Positions 22,514 to 35,027 of a DNA stretch of 64,000 bases are shown here, in pieces. Both the position numbers and the translations under genes were made by a program. This stretch comes from Allium sativum (taxonomy: Eukaryota; Streptophyta; Magnoliopsida; Asparagales; Amaryllidaceae): positions 754,861,603 through 754,925,602 of the forward strand of contig CM060922.1 of NCBI GenBank assembly GCA_030737875.1, in the 5' to 3' direction. The notes under the pieces are model-generated. The model saw only the letters and a list, made by a program, of their open reading frames with translations. It ran no database searches and was not told where the DNA came from. Every line of letters begins with the position of its first letter. Position 1 is the first letter of the stretch.

Positions 22514-23840
22514 GTCGCTAATTCAGCCTGTGAAGATCAGAGCCATGCAAAAATGATATCCTATGGATGTTCTTTTGGATATATTTTAAAAAAAAATTTT
22601 ACTTGTTTTTTAATAATAAAAAATACAAAATTATATAAAGTCTACCCTACCCTAGTCAAGGGCTGGCTCTGTAACTGCGTCGAGGTGTATAGGCCGCACT
22701 TCAATAGTAAACTTCAAAAAAAAATTCACCTACATTATAGGAAAACTAAAATGTTTAAGTAGAATGATTTTTAAGGGAAAAACGGGAAATTATAAAAAGG
22801 ACAAAATTTCATGTTGCACCACAAGGAAAAAAAAAGTGTTTTAATTTTAAATCTTATTCGAAACTTATTACAAAAATATACCTTTTCTTTTTCTTCTTTT
22901 GGCATTTCAGCACAAGCATTTTAAAAGAAAAGATCAAAATTGTTATTTGCACATTTCTGGAATGCGCAAGTGATACCATGTTGTAACGATCAATCTTTTC
23001 GACCTTTGGATATCGACACTAATACATTCACGGTATTCACATACTGAGCAACCACGTGCCCGAAAGAAAGAACACTAGGGTGAATTAAAAGGGGAAAAAA
23101 GAAACAGAAGAACAATAATATCAAAATTTTCCTCGAAAAACAGCATTTAAATCTCACAACGAAACGATAATATATAATATTTCAAAAGATTTTTACAAGT
23201 AGATAATTTTTATATAGATAAAACCATCGAAGTAAGCTAACATTTCATCGGTTTGGATAGTTATAACTACTCATCCTTACAATTGCTAATAAAAATAAAA
23301 CAAAGTAGTGAAGTGAAAATAAAAACTACGGTAGGTAATCATCCAACTTCTCTCCTAGAGCTCCACAGAACGTCAACGAAATCTGGAAATATACTCTGGA
23401 ATGACCCGAGCATTTCAAAAAAAATCGTGCTAGCGCATTTCAAAAATGTTTAAGCACAATGTTAACCATCATTTTAGTCCGGTTCTCAAAAGTGTACAAG
23501 ACCCACTCGACTCCATCTGTCGCATGACACCAAAGCTCGAAGTGTCTCCAAAACTTTGAAGATTCAAGTCCAGGAGGAACCGAGCGAGCGATAGCCGCAC
23601 AACTCCTCAAAATACCCACATCGCATCACCTACATCGCCTCTTGCCTCCGTCGCATCATCCACTTACCTCGCGTTACTCGCGTCGCCTCACACCTACATC
23701 GCTTTCTGGCTCCCTCGCATCACCCTGTACCACTCCACATCGCATCACTCAACTCCCCGTCGCATCGTCTCAACATACACCGCATCGGCACCATCACACC
23801 ACACCCCCCGCCTCACTTCCATTGTATCGCATCCACCAGT
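22514..23840. other. Non-coding spacer, possible decayed LTR material
   Basis: No gene is recognised. From about 23590 to 23830 the sequence is CATCGCATC/ACCTCGC-rich and low in complexity, leading into the palindrome array that follows. The open frames here are Pro/His/Ser-rich repeat products. Confidence 0.45.
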
Positions 23841-23844
23841 ATGT

Positions 23845-24020
23845 GATGGCAATCGCACCAATCGGAAGCGATGTCATCGCATCCATCGGGATGCGGCGCC
23901 ATCACATCCCTCGGGATGCGGCGCCTCTGTCCGAATGAAACATAATGCATCCCTATGGGATGCGATTTTCGCATCCCTTGGGATGCGAAAATCGTATTCC
24001 ATATAAGGGATGTGATTTTT
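23845..24020. repeat. Palindromic repeat array, word CGCATCCCTTGGGATGCG
   Basis: About six copies of GCATCC-x-GGGATGC palindromes, in forms such as CATCGGGATGCG and CGCATCCCTTGGGATGCG, lie within 170 bases. It is the same architecture as the arrays in the CACTA elements but with a different word, and no CACTA terminus was found next to it. Confidence 0.8.
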
Positions 24021-24319
24021 TGTCTACTGACAATATGTGATGCTTTTCTGATGTGCGCGCTCCTGTGATGCGATTTTCTGTTGTGTGGTCTTCAAATCCT
24101 ACATACTGCCAGCTAACCCTTCAACTATAAATACCCCCATGCTCATTCATTAGAAGGGTTGAATTTTTGCTGATTTTACATCTCTTAGAGCTCCAAGAAC
24201 CTATTAATGACAACCTAGTGCTTGAGGAAGAAGAAGCATAAAAATTACTTTTTCCCAAGACTCATATATGACAACTATGACTCCCAAAAACATGGAAACA
24301 CTTGTAATTGAATGCCTAG

Positions 24320-24502
24320 ATGACGTTCAAAGCTTGTAACCTATTGTTGTGAATAAAATATCAGTGAACTCCTTCAAAGTGGACATAGGTTGCTCGCGGA
24401 CCGAACCACTATAAATCTCCGTGTTATTTACCGTTTTCTGCACTTATTTTCCCATGTGAAACGCTATTCTTAAGTTATTATGAATCTTTGGGTGTTACGA
24501 CA
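24320..24502 (+). repeat. LTR 3'-end-like sequence (copia type), possibly solo or truncated
   Basis: The stretch with TCAAAGTGGACATAGG, CCGAACCACTATAAATC and an end GTGTTACGACA resembles in order the distal part of the copia-B LTR (TCAAAGTGGACGTACAC, then GGAACCACTATAAATC). No primer site follows, so this is not an upstream LTR. A matching LTR start and target duplication could not be fixed. Confidence 0.45.
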
Positions 24503-26600
24503 TTTTTTGCCTTCAACACACATTTTTTGTTACTAAAGAAATATTACTTCTGCAGTCCATATTTGCGCGAAACGAGACCTATTTTTGTATTAAGTTTTAA
24601 TGAAGATCGAAAACTGAAATAAGTTGCTTTTTGAAGTCCAATATGAAATTTCGTCCTCATGAAAATTTATACGAGAAAAATTAAGATGTTTTATTGTGTG
24701 ATTATATTTTAAAAATGACAAAATTACCCATGTTTTTCTACTCTTCTCAAGAGCTAATATCTAAATCAAACACATTCCACTAATTTTCTTCTTCTCGAAA
24801 CTACTTTATCAAATTACTTGCAATTATCAATTTTTACTTTTTGAAATGTTTACCAATTTGTTCATATATCTCTTTCTTAAATACTATATTCAAGTTAATA
24901 ACATGAATTCAAATTTCACATTGGAAATTACACATCAAATTGCATAATTCAAAGTTATTGAAATGCCACAATTTGTTTCTTGAATTAATGTGGCATACTG
25001 ATTGAAAATGTGGATTTCATGAGTAAACTTCTATTATACTGGATTCTTCCAATTTGATTTACTACTTATTATTGATTGTGCATGTATGATTTAATCGAAT
25101 GTAGTATGGTTTGGGGTTATGATGTTAAGAGGATGAAAGAAGACAAACTTCGGTAGTTTTGTTTTCTATGGAGAGCGTAATTTTATTACAGTTCCATAAT
25201 GGAAAAATAACTTATTTATCTTTTTACTTAGAAATATTCTTAATTTCATATTTCTATTATTTTATCACTTAAGAATTTTGTTCTTTCTTTTAACAACTAG
25301 TGTATAACCAAGTGCATTACACATGGCAACATTATTTAAAAATAGTATTTATTTTTTAAATGTTGTTAAAATATTTTATTATGTAGTATATGAAAATTTA
25401 TTTATTTATATTAATCATGAATTAAATCACGTGTGTTGCTCGAATATAAGGTGAGAGTTCAATCCTCACTGACTATATATCTTGGTAAAAATTAATGTCC
25501 TAGCTCAAAAAAAATGTAAACTAAATTTTTTAATATTATATATGTAAACAATTTATGTGTTTGCTTGATAGCTAAATTTATTTCCATCATGTGATATATA
25601 CACACACGCACACATAATATGTGTGTATGTATATCGAATTGTCACTTTTTTGAAACAATTACAAACCAATTAATAAACATTGAGTAATTGATTTTATTTG
25701 AGTAATATGAATTAATGACCAATATAACCAATTAAATGTAAGGAGTTAAACGGAAAAAATTAGAGAAAATTGAGAGGATCTAATTTATATGTATTTGTAA
25801 TTGAGAAGAGCATTGATCTTATGGTTAACTTATTTAAATGCAAACTTTTATCCATATTTCTTTTTCATTTTAAAATAATTTTATCCTTGTAATTAAGCAT
25901 ATATTTCATATTATTGTAGTAGGGTCATACTTTCAACTTTGGTAATTACAAAACAATATTATGTATCATTTAGTTGATTTATGAATTAGATATGGTTTGA
26001 TAATGCATTGAAAGTGTTAATGTTTATATAATCTAATATTGATATAACTTATGCTTTCACATCATAATGTTGTAAAATATAAATTTATCTTCTATAAGTT
26101 GTTAAAAATGAAATTATGTTATGAAATCTACGATAATTTTTTCAAGATAAATGAATCAAAACTTAAAAACGGTTATTTTTATTCATGTTACATGATTTAA
26201 ATATATTTATATGTTGAATTAATAAGAAATAATTTTATCATTTTTCCCATATATATATATATATATATGGATATTGTATATATTATACAAAATCACCAAC
26301 GTAAGTGCGAAAGTGCCTCTTCAAGGAGGATTATAAGGCCAAATTCTCTAAGCACTTACGAGACCAGGCAGGTGTTCAATAAAAATGAACACACACAGAG
26401 AACAAAGGAATATAGAAACATTTATCGCATGCTATCTTTTTTAGAATTACACAAAAGGATTACAGTTCAAGAAATCCTAAACCTACTAATTTGCTCATAA
26501 TTCAAATAGGAAATCCCAAGGAAAGTTCAAAGCCAAGAATGTTATTTAACTGATATGTTAAATGTTTTCATGAAATTAAGAACAATTGAACAATTACCAA
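24503..26600. other. Very AT-rich spacer
   Basis: No gene was found. A GAGAGTTCAATCCTCAC motif near 25446 resembles a tRNA B box and is followed within about 60 bases by CTCAAAAAAAA, so a SINE remnant is possible but weak. A pure TA run lies at about 26249-26269. Confidence 0.45.
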
Positions 26601-26606
26601 ATTATG

Positions 26607-27026
26607 TGGGGGATTATTGGAAATAATTATGTAAATAAGAGAGGTGTTGGAGAAAAGGAAATTGTGCATGGGATATGTGAGGCATTTAATGCCTCAAAAT
26701 ATGAATAGTCTCACATCTTAGAATATAATATACAACATATGTTTGTACACTAAGATATGGTCTGTATTAGTTGCAATAAGAAAAGAAAGACATGAAAGCA
26801 TAACTATCTTAGAGGGTGGTGCAACACATTACCCTGCACACGAGCGCACCCGCACTCATTCCCATGCCCATGTTTGATCCCGCACCTGCACCCGTGTCTA
26901 TGCCCGAACCCGCAACTGCACCCGCAGTATGGGCGAATGGGCGTTTTAGGCATATTAGAGGCACTTTGCAATAGGCGATTGGCTTGGCTATTTAGAATAT
27001 GCATTTTTTTTAATTCAAACATTGAC
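26607..27026 (+). repeat. Possible copia-C LTR, left part (before gypsy insertion)
   Basis: TGTGGGGGATTATTGG near 26607 looks like a copia LTR start. The segment is interrupted by the gypsy element at 27032 and may continue at 43987, where a TATA box (GCTATAAATAG) and a pyrimidine-rich leader precede the copia-C gag ATG on the same strand. No primer site was found, so this is an inference from layout. The C/G/H-rich open frame at 26804-26935 on the other strand is repeat sequence. Confidence 0.35.
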
Positions 27027-27031
27027 AAAAC
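27027..27031. repeat. Target-site duplication AAAAC, left of gypsy element
   Basis: AAAAC matches 43982-43986 exactly and fixes the gypsy element edges. Confidence 0.92.
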
Positions 27032-29767
27032 TGTGATGACCACCGATAACTTCCGCTCTAAACAAGAGAAATAATACGCTGAAAAGTGTGTCAGGCAGCC
27101 ATGGACGATCATCAAGGTAAGATAACACAAACAGAACCTGTCATACAACTCACAGTGCAAGGATAAAATATAATAGAACATATACAACAGGCAATAATAG
27201 TGAAGCAGAATTGAGCAGAATCTTAAACCTTTCATATCATCATGAAATATCCATACAATTTTGGATTACACCATAAGAGTCTATACAATAAGCCTCACTA
27301 TAAGCACTCATATAAAACATCAAACAACGGAAACAACAAAATTCTAGATAGTAGAAAATAATACGCCAGCCTCCTGCTCGTCATCGTCCAGCAACAGCGT
27401 CCTCTTCAAAATATATCACCTGTCACCTGCTACACAGTTTGCCCATCCAAAACCGGATGAAAAGCCCAAGGTAATAAGAGGAAACATAAAACATTGAGTC
27501 AGATAACAATCTTAATGAGCGATAAAACAACTATCTAACATCATCAACAGAGTATATGAGAATAGGCAAATTAATCAACTAATCTACCAACACCAACTAA
27601 GAAGAACCCAACTCGTCTTCCCTGCATTCGACAGTGATAACCTTTACAAACAACCAAGTAGAAGCAAACAGTACATTCATAGCAATTAGTTATCAAGCAT
27701 AGACAAACCTAATCGATATCGACATCTCCCAAGCACAATCCCCGAAGGCCTAAACCAACATCAGACAAGCGCCCAAGAGATATCTCCTTCAACGTCGAAT
27801 AATCTACACAAGACGATACACGCAAACAATCATCATTCATGACTCTAGCTATCACTGCCAATATTGCTTCGAAACCATCATTACCCGCATAACTGGCTCA
27901 ACACCTTATCGTCCATCAAGGGATAATGGTAAACTTCGGTTCTAGCAAAACTCCATACACCATACGATGAAATGTATCTAGGCCCGTCGAGCTGCCCAGG
28001 GTACTCAACCAGTCACTTCTAGTCTTTTAGGCATCCCTATTATACCCCTGCTTTGAGTCTTCTAGAACCTACGACAACGATAATTCATTGCCCTTCGATA
28101 TCTCTAGCCATCCACCCTGATGACTGTTCATAAGCTTAAGCCCCTTCTCGAGCAACCATTATCTACGAACTCACCACCTTGAGTCATTTTCACATTCGTT
28201 GCATTACGACAATCAATGAACACACCACAACATTTTGTACATTCCTACTTGAATTCACTAATAATCCATGTCCATTCTCGAACCAAAATAATCATCACTT
28301 TTGGTCAACATTCAATCCATAGCATCCATAGCACTTCAACCTTTCCGCTATGAAAAACAACCCATAGCAAAAAAACCGACTCAACCTATAGATCTCAAAT
28401 GACCCGACTCAATGGATCACGAACGACCTGACTCAATGGACCACGAACGACCCAACTCACTAGGTCACAAACGACCTGACTCACTGGGTCACGAACGACA
28501 TGACTCACTAGGTCACGAACGACCAGAAGCCAACGACCTGCCCAACGACGACCCAACTTCGGACGACTTGACTTTAACTCAGATGCTCCATGACCCATCC
28601 ATTCTGGACGACCCGACCTTATGTCAGTGACCTTACTCCAATGACCTAAAGCTCTTTAACGATTCGACCTTCATTTTTTGGAGCACAAGCCAGCGACCCA
28701 TCCAAAAACGACCCGACTCTAGATCTGACCAATCTACCTCCAATCTTGACCAAATCATCACCATACGACCACATCGATGCAAACAACTCATCCAAGTCAT
28801 CAAACTCAACCATAAACACTTTATGAAATCATCAACAACACTAAAATGACAATTATTAATCAATAACCATATAGAATTCACCAATCATGTTCAATCAATG
28901 AATAAACAAAACAATGGATGTAAACTTGCATAAACATATGAATTAACATATGAATTAACATAAGAATTACCGATTTAAGTTGCTAGATTAGATCCTAGGG
29001 TTAATCAAATGAAAATATACTTACCATGATGTAGATCTTGACGAAAACAACTTAAAATGGTGAAAATAAGATCAAACAACCCATATACTTGATTGAATCC
29101 ATGTAATAGATGATTTTCACTCACTGAATCTTCAAAATCACTTGAAAACACTAAATTTTCAATCCAAACAGCGAAGAATTATCTTCAAACCTCTCACTTT
29201 GATGCAATGTCCCTTCACTTGATGTAGATCTCGCATTGTTTGATGTAGATCTTTAAACTTCACATGTAGATCTAGAATTTTAATGATGGAAAGGTGTATT
29301 TGCTTGAGCAAGGAGAACCACGAGTTCAATCAAATGAGATAATGAAGAAAAGTAACCCTCTCTCCTTACCTCTAACCCCCTATTTATAGCCTCCAATCAT
29401 CCCACTAGTGGGCCACACCAAATCAGCCCATTAACGAATAGCCAATCCTGTACAGAAATTGTGCAGCACTAAAACAGCTATTCCTCTCAAACCGTTGAAC
29501 CAAATCTTTAACGTGACACTCTATGGAATTGGAAACATCATTTCCTTTCAATGAAATCGATCTTAGCACCTGATTCGACCCCAGTCAAAAGTTATTCCCT
29601 ATACAAAATTGATAGGGGCAAAATGGTTACAACTAAAATTGTAAATATTATGGACATGTCTCACATCCCCATAAACAACATATCAAAATATGAGAATAAT
29701 CCAACCCTCAGGGAATTAAATAAAAATATTTTATGATCATTCGATACGTAAAATGCGGGTTGTTACA
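27032..29767 (-). repeat. 3' LTR of the gypsy element (2,736 bp)
   Basis: In window orientation it starts TGTGATGACCACC and ends GGGTTGTTACA, so it reads TGTAACAACCC...GGTCATCACA on the element strand. A TATA box (CTATAAATAG on the minus strand, 29380-29389) lies about 380 bases from the LTR start, leaving a very long R-U5 of about 2.3 kb. Confidence 0.93.
28396..28535. repeat. Tandem repeat in gypsy 3' LTR (about 24-bp unit)
   Basis: Five to six copies of a unit close to GGTCACGAACGACCTGACTC. It is present with more copies in the other LTR (42575-42740). The apparent long open frames here are periodic (HERPDS or RDPVSQVV) and are products of the repeat. Confidence 0.88.
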
Positions 29768-29786
29768 TTCTCCCCCTTCCCCTTAG
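29768..29786 (-). other. Polypurine tract of the gypsy element
   Basis: On the minus strand TAAGGGGAAGGGGGAGAA runs directly into the 3' LTR start TGTAACA. Such a tract primes plus-strand DNA synthesis; its position confirms orientation and edge. Confidence 0.9.
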
Positions 29787-30059
29787 GAATTTCGCCCTCG
29801 AAATCCCAAGCAAACACGAGCAACCAAAACAATTCTGCATGCCTGTCATCCACGAGCAACAAGTTTTACCATCCAAACTAGCATCCATTAAGCCATGCAT
29901 CCATAGCCTTATCCTAGCACGCGGAATTCGAACAACAATAGTACAAGTTAAAATAATATAGGTCGAATGATGGACTGGGATTGGGCTAACTAGAACTAGT
30001 TGTTGTTGTTCCATCCACAACTACCTTTTTTCTTTTCTATTTTAATAGATGACATAATA

Positions 30060-31215
30060 TCAATGGGTTATACTGACGAAGAGTTCTGGATGGGTCGTCT
30101 TCATACTCTCTTCCGTCTCCCACGTACAATCGTCATCATGCTCACTCCATTGCACCTTGACTAGCTTAACCATCTTCCTCTTAAGCTGTTTCGTGTCATT
30201 TCCACAACGTGAAGCTGCTTACGAGGTTTTGTAACTATGGTCTTGACTTCTAGGTCTTTGTATTGTTCCGGAGATACCACCACATTCGAAGCATGCACAC
30301 ACTTCCGTAGAAACGATACATGGAAAACATTACGCACACTCGACATCATCTCGGGTAACTCCAACCTATCGCGAGCTTTCCAATCCGCTTGACTATCGGA
30401 AACGGTCCAAAAAACCTTAGAGCTAACTTTCCTTTGCTTCCAAACCAAACAACATGCTTCAACGGTTAAATCTTCACCAAATCCATATCGCCAATGTCGA
30501 ATTCCAAATCTTTTCGAAGTTTATTGGCGTAGCTCTTTTGTCGATCTTGGACTGCTTTCATTCGTTTCTTAATGATCACGATAGAATCCGAGGTCTCTCT
30601 TATCATCTATGGCCCCCAAGTATCAAATTATTTCTAGTCTCTAACCAATAAGCTGGAGAATTACACGATCTTCCATGCAACGCCTTATATGGTGCCATCC
30701 CATTGCTCAATGGGTAGCGTTTGTTGTATGCAAACTCAACTAAATGCAGATGGTCATCCCACGATCCCCTGAAGTTCAATACACAAGCTTTTAGGAGATC
30801 TTCCAAGACTCGATTAACTCTCTCGGTTTGACCATCAGTTTGGGGATGATAAGCCGTACTCATACACAACTCGATTCCCAAAGCTTCTTGCAAACTCTTC
30901 CAAAATGCACTCGTGAATAAAGAATCTCTATCACTCGCTATACTCTTCGGGATTCCATGGAACCGTACTATCCATTAATATAAAGCTCAACCAACTTCGA
31001 TGTTGTCCTAGTCGACATGACAGGAATAACCCTTGCACTTTTGGTCAAGCGATCCACGATGAACCAGATTCCTTCGTTTCCTGCCCTGGTCCTAGGTAGT
31101 CCATCAATAAAATCCATCGATATATATTCCCACTTCCACGTAGGAACTTCCAATGGCTGAAGCAATCCACCTGAATTCTTCTGTTCAGCTTTCACTAACA
31201 GATAGTTCATGCACT
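30060..31215 (-). pseudogene. Gypsy integrase and C-terminal tail
   Basis: From 31210 down: PLEVPTWKWEYISMDFIDGL with the first catalytic Asp, a frame broken by stops and shifts near 30970, then STAYHPQTDGQTERVNRVLE (about 30850) with the catalytic Glu and WDDHLHLVEFAYNKRYP. A stop at about 30603 separates it from the tail, which has NVFHVSFLRKCV (about 30330), then after a frameshift VKVQWSEHDDDCTWETEES near 30100, a chromodomain-like end as in chromoviruses. Integrase would insert cDNA; the tail is thought to guide target choice in that lineage. Confidence 0.88.
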
Positions 31216-32421
31216 TGGAAATAAACTTTCAACATCCCTCTTCATACCTTCCCAGTAGTAAGATCTCTTTATGTCCTGATACATCTTGTTACCACTAAGA
31301 TGAATCGTCAACTTCGAGTGATGACATTCCCTCAGGACCTTATCTCTCAATCCATCGATATCATGAACAATTAGTCATCCTTCCTTTGGAAACCAACCCT
31401 CTCGATCGACCTCGAACTCTTTATTCTTTGGTTCCAACTTCTGGACAATCTCGACAAGATTTGCATCACGCTTTTGGCTCTCGCCAATCCTTTCGATGAG
31501 AGTAAGTCTTATCGATAAGCTTGCCAACGTTCAGGTTCCAACCCACACCGTGGTCTGAAATCAAATCCTGACAAGTACTCGAGATGCTTCCACTCTGAGA
31601 ACATTGCTCTCAAACTAGCGTGTCTTTTACTCAATGCATCCGCCACTGCGTTACTTTTACCAGGAGTATAGGTTATACCAAAATCATATGATGCCAGAAA
31701 CTCTAACCACCCGTGCTGCCGAAGATTCAAATCCTTTCGGGAGAAAGGATACTTCAATGACTTGTGATACATAAACAACTCGAATCGAACTCCCAACAGG
31801 TAGTGTCTCCACATCTTCAGAGCAAACACGATCGCTGCCAACTCCAAATCATGAGTTGTACAATTCCTTTCATGCGGCTTCAGCTGTCGACTAGCGTAGT
31901 CCACAACTTTATCCTTCTTCATCAACACTGCTCCAAGTCCAATACCACATGCATCGGTGTATACCACCGTCTCTTCATTCCCACTCGGAATCGTAAAAAC
32001 AGGAGCACCCATCAGTTTCTCTTTCAGGATTCCGAAAGCTTGCGCACACTTCACATCCTATGTGAACACTTGGTTCTTCTTCATCAATCCTGTTAATTGT
32101 GCAGCTATTGGAGAAATCCATTATAAAACGGCGATAATATCCCGCCAACCCAAGGAAACTACGAACATCTGTCGCATTCTTATGTCTATCCCAGTACTGG
32201 ATTGCTGCCACTGTAGCGGGGTCAACCGCTATCCCATTTTCAGAAATAACATGGACTAAGAACCTCATTTCACTCTTCCCGAAGTGACACTTCGAAAACT
32301 TAGCTCTCGGCTGATGCTTCCACAGGATTTCCTTAACAACTCGCAAGTGCGTCTTATGCTCTTCCTCATTCCAGGAGAAAACTAGAATATCATCCACAAA
32401 CATAAGCACGAACTTGTTCAA
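31216..32421 (-). pseudogene. Gypsy reverse transcriptase C-terminal part and RNase H
   Basis: From 32421 down: LMFVDDILVFSWNEEEHKTH carries the polymerase Asp pair at about 32389-32400, then RSFLGLAGYYRRFI. A frameshift near 32090 precedes the RNase H domain with [17 protein letters not shown] (about 31960), [19 protein letters not shown] and [17 protein letters not shown] (about 31640). After TAG at about 31509 the frame decays up to the integrase zinc region. Confidence 0.9.
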
Positions 32422-33351
32422 CTAATCTCTGAAAACCCTATTCATAAGATCCACAAAATACAGTTGCGCATTAGTCAACCTAAACAACATCACCAGCCAT
32501 TCAAAGAAACCGGATGGTGTCCTAAAAGCAATCTTCGACACACTATTCTTTGCCACCCTCAACTGGTGGAATCCTGTTGTCAAATCCATCTGAGAAAACA
32601 CCTTGTCTTCATGAAGCTGATCGAACAAGTCATCGTTCCTTAGCAGCGGACACTTGTTCTTTTTGGTCGCCTTGTTTAGCTCACGATAATCCACACACAA
32701 TCTCAAAGATCCATCTGCCTTGGTTACAAACACAACTGGTTCACCCCATTCGTGCACACTTCTCCGAATGAATCCTTTTCCCAAAAGGTCACGTATTTGC
32801 ACCTCTAACTCTTGTTGTTCCTTAGGCGCCATCCACCTAAGAGGCATGATGATAGGTCTAGCACCTTCGACCAAATCGATCCTGAACTCAATCTCATGAT
32901 GTGGCGGCAATCCTTTGACCTCGTCAAAGACATCCCTAAACTCACTTGCGATCGACCCCGATGACAAGCCTTCCCATGGAATCACAAGCGAATACAAATA
33001 ACTCACAAGGAAACTATCTTCGAGCTTACACTGAATCACAACCATTCGCCCTTCCACATTCCCGACTGTCACCTCCACCTTCTCGCAATCCACTTTTTCC
33101 GCATACCTCTTGAGCCAGTCCATACCCAAGATAACCCCAAACCCAGCGAAGTTCAAAACAAAGCAATCACACACAAAGGAGCAACCATGACTCGACAACA
33201 CTAGACCACGACAAATAATACACAAACTGGACAAACCCCCAATTGGATTAGTCACAGCAAAAGGTCTATCACAAATCTCGGGTTCCAAACCCAAGCGACA
33301 CACAAGTTCATTACAAATGAATGAATGCGATGTTATAGTATCAAACAACAT
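32422..33351 (-). pseudogene. Gypsy protease and reverse transcriptase N-terminal part
   Basis: A 309-codon open segment. LFDTITSHSFI (about 33345) matches the retropepsin active-site block, with the Asp kept but the following Gly-Ala changed; GVILGMDWL (about 33130) is the flap-region block. RT follows with EFRDVFDEVKGLPPHHEIEF, VVFVTKADGSLRLCVDYREL (about 32700), FSQMDLTTGFHQLRV (about 32600) and a stop after NRVFRD at 32422, one block before the FVDD site. Confidence 0.92.
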
Positions 33352-33587
33352 ACAAACTAAAACATCTCTAACAGAAAGAATCCCTCGTTACGTCGACACT
33401 CTTCCCTTTCTCCTCCACCATAGGAGCCCTTGAAGACAATGGCACAACTTTCAAAGCGTACGCCTTCACAATCTGCTTTGCCTTACCTTGTTCTGGACAA
33501 TCCTTCTTGTCATACCCAGGCATTTCACACTTAAAGCACTTCTTTTCAGCTTTTAGATTCTTATAATCCTTGGAATAATGGCCCTTT
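33352..33587 (-). pseudogene. Gypsy gag, C-terminal zinc-knuckle end
   Basis: On the complement the sequence reads GHYSKDYKNLKAEKKCFKC then PGYDKKDCPEQGKAK: the tail of one CCHC knuckle and most of a second, the latter with Gly-Tyr where Gly-His is needed. The first knuckle is cut by CACTA-2; its CFYC half lies at about 36190-36205. Confidence 0.82.
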
Positions 33588-33604
33588 CACTACACCATAT
33601 ATGC

Positions 33605-33790
33605 TGATTAGGCTGTGTTTTTAGCCGTATCTAAAGCCGTTGGGCACGGTAAAAAGCCATATCAAAAAGTGGCGTGTCTAATTATTAGATACGGCTACCA
33701 ACCGTATCTCAATATATTATCATACGGCTTTTAGCCGTATCTAAAGTCTAATAAGACACGGTCTTTGACCGTGTCTAATTATATGTGTGT
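33605..33790. repeat. Left subterminal palindromes of CACTA-2
   Basis: Copies of AGCCGTATCTAAAG, ACGGTAAAAAGCC, GATACGGCTACCAACCGTAT and ATACGGCTTTTAGCCGTAT are packed at the left end. Matching GATACGG/CCGTATC words occur at 35975-36140 at the right end. Confidence 0.88.
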
Positions 33791-34654
33791 GTGCACATAT
33801 ATATATACCCATGTATATATATATATATATATCATATATGTGCATATATAAAAAACAGAAACTGTATCGCATATGTTTCATAACACAGAGCATACATACC
33901 ACAAAGTATACACAGGAATAACACAAATTATATATATATATATACTCAAAGCTTTACAAGGTTTGCCATAACATGATGTGTACATACAAACATATACAAT
34001 AAAAGGAAACTGTATTTGATTCGCATCACATTACGAAGTAACAAAAATGAGGTAAAAACATAACAGCCTGATAAACAGTCCAGTCGAGGCCAGGAAGTCC
34101 AGTCCAGTCGAGGTCGTGATATAAAGCCCGCGGCCTGATCATTCCAGCAAAGCACCATAATCTCCAATAGGACTACCTATAAAATACAAGAAACAGTTAT
34201 TTCAATATACAGCATTGGTTCAATATACAGCAATGTAGATCGACATTGTAACATTTGGTGACTGAGATGCAAACATGAATACAACAATGGTTCTAACAGT
34301 GAAAGCTTCAGTTATTAAACCCATCCATGGTGACTGAGATGCAAACATGTGTTTGTGTAGTTGATCAATATATGTCTCAAAAATGAATGAATACGCATTG
34401 TAAACCCAAAAGAAGAATCACCTGAAGTGTTAGTCCATCTGCAACACCGGTAGTTCGTACCCTAGCATATAGAACATCCTCCTATACACACAAAAAGGAA
34501 CAAATAAACGAAAAGAATATTCAAGATGTGCACACCAGTACATGTCCATTCAATTCTTATGTAAGATACTACATAGAGATAAGTGTAAAATAATATATAC
34601 CTGCTCCAACGTCTAAAGATATCGAATCATCATCGTCGGATGACACACATACTC

Positions 34655-35027
34655 GACTTTCTGATTAAGAATTTACTAGGCGATCCACCAGGTGGCTGCA
34701 TTTTAGCTCACACGCAGGGTCAGTAATCCATGCTAATTAGTTTTATTCAAATGTCGAATGCCCCTCCACTTAACCTTTGGAAAAAGCTGCTTTCACTTGC
34801 AACTTTCAGTTTCTTTGAAGCAGACTGTGTAGTGCAAGATTACTTACACTAAAGTCTCTGCTACAAAGTAAGGAAAAAGTTGCTAGTGAAAGCAGCTTTT
34901 TACTAAGGTTAAGTGCAGCAGCATCCGACATTTGAATAAAACTAATAAGCATAGATACCCGATCCTACATGTGAGATAAAATGCATCCACCTGGTGGATA
35001 GCCTATTAAAATATTAACCAGAAAGTC
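34655..35027. repeat. 373-bp near-perfect foldback (inverted repeat) in CACTA-2
   Basis: The left arm beginning GACTTTCTGATTAAG pairs with the right arm ending CTTAAT-like then CCAGAAAGTC, and pairing continues through CCACCAGGTGG and TTTTATTCAAATGTC, GCTGCTTTCACT and TTTGAAGCAGA to a loop of about six bases near 34839. Mismatches and small gaps are scattered. No target duplication around it was identified. A transcript would form a single hairpin with arms of about 185 nucleotides, suited to Dicer-like cutting; that is inference. Confidence 0.85.

Noticed and set aside
22970..22985. GATACCA followed by TGTTGTAACG, a possible primer site and LTR end on the minus strand
   Set aside because: Only a short match, no LTR partner, no gag beside it, and the neighbouring LTR-like end at 24502 points the other way.
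22979..24502. A single 1.5-kb solo LTR from TGTTGTAACG to CGTTACGACA-type ends
   Set aside because: Flanking 5-mers (TACCA and TTTTT) do not match, and the left part does not resemble the copia-B LTR start.
25440..25515. SINE-like unit with a B-box-like motif and A-run
   Set aside because: No clear A box, length or target duplication; kept only as a remark in the spacer entry.
26804..27235. 143-residue minus-strand frame with Cys/Gly/His-rich part, metallothionein-like at first sight
   Set aside because: The Cys/Gly/His section comes from CCCGCACC-type repeats, and the rest runs into the gypsy LTR start; no conserved Cys spacing.
28395..28630. Open frames with repeats RDPVSQVV and HERPDS
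   Set aside because: They are read-outs of the 24-bp tandem array in the gypsy LTR and recur in the other LTR with changes that do not preserve protein.
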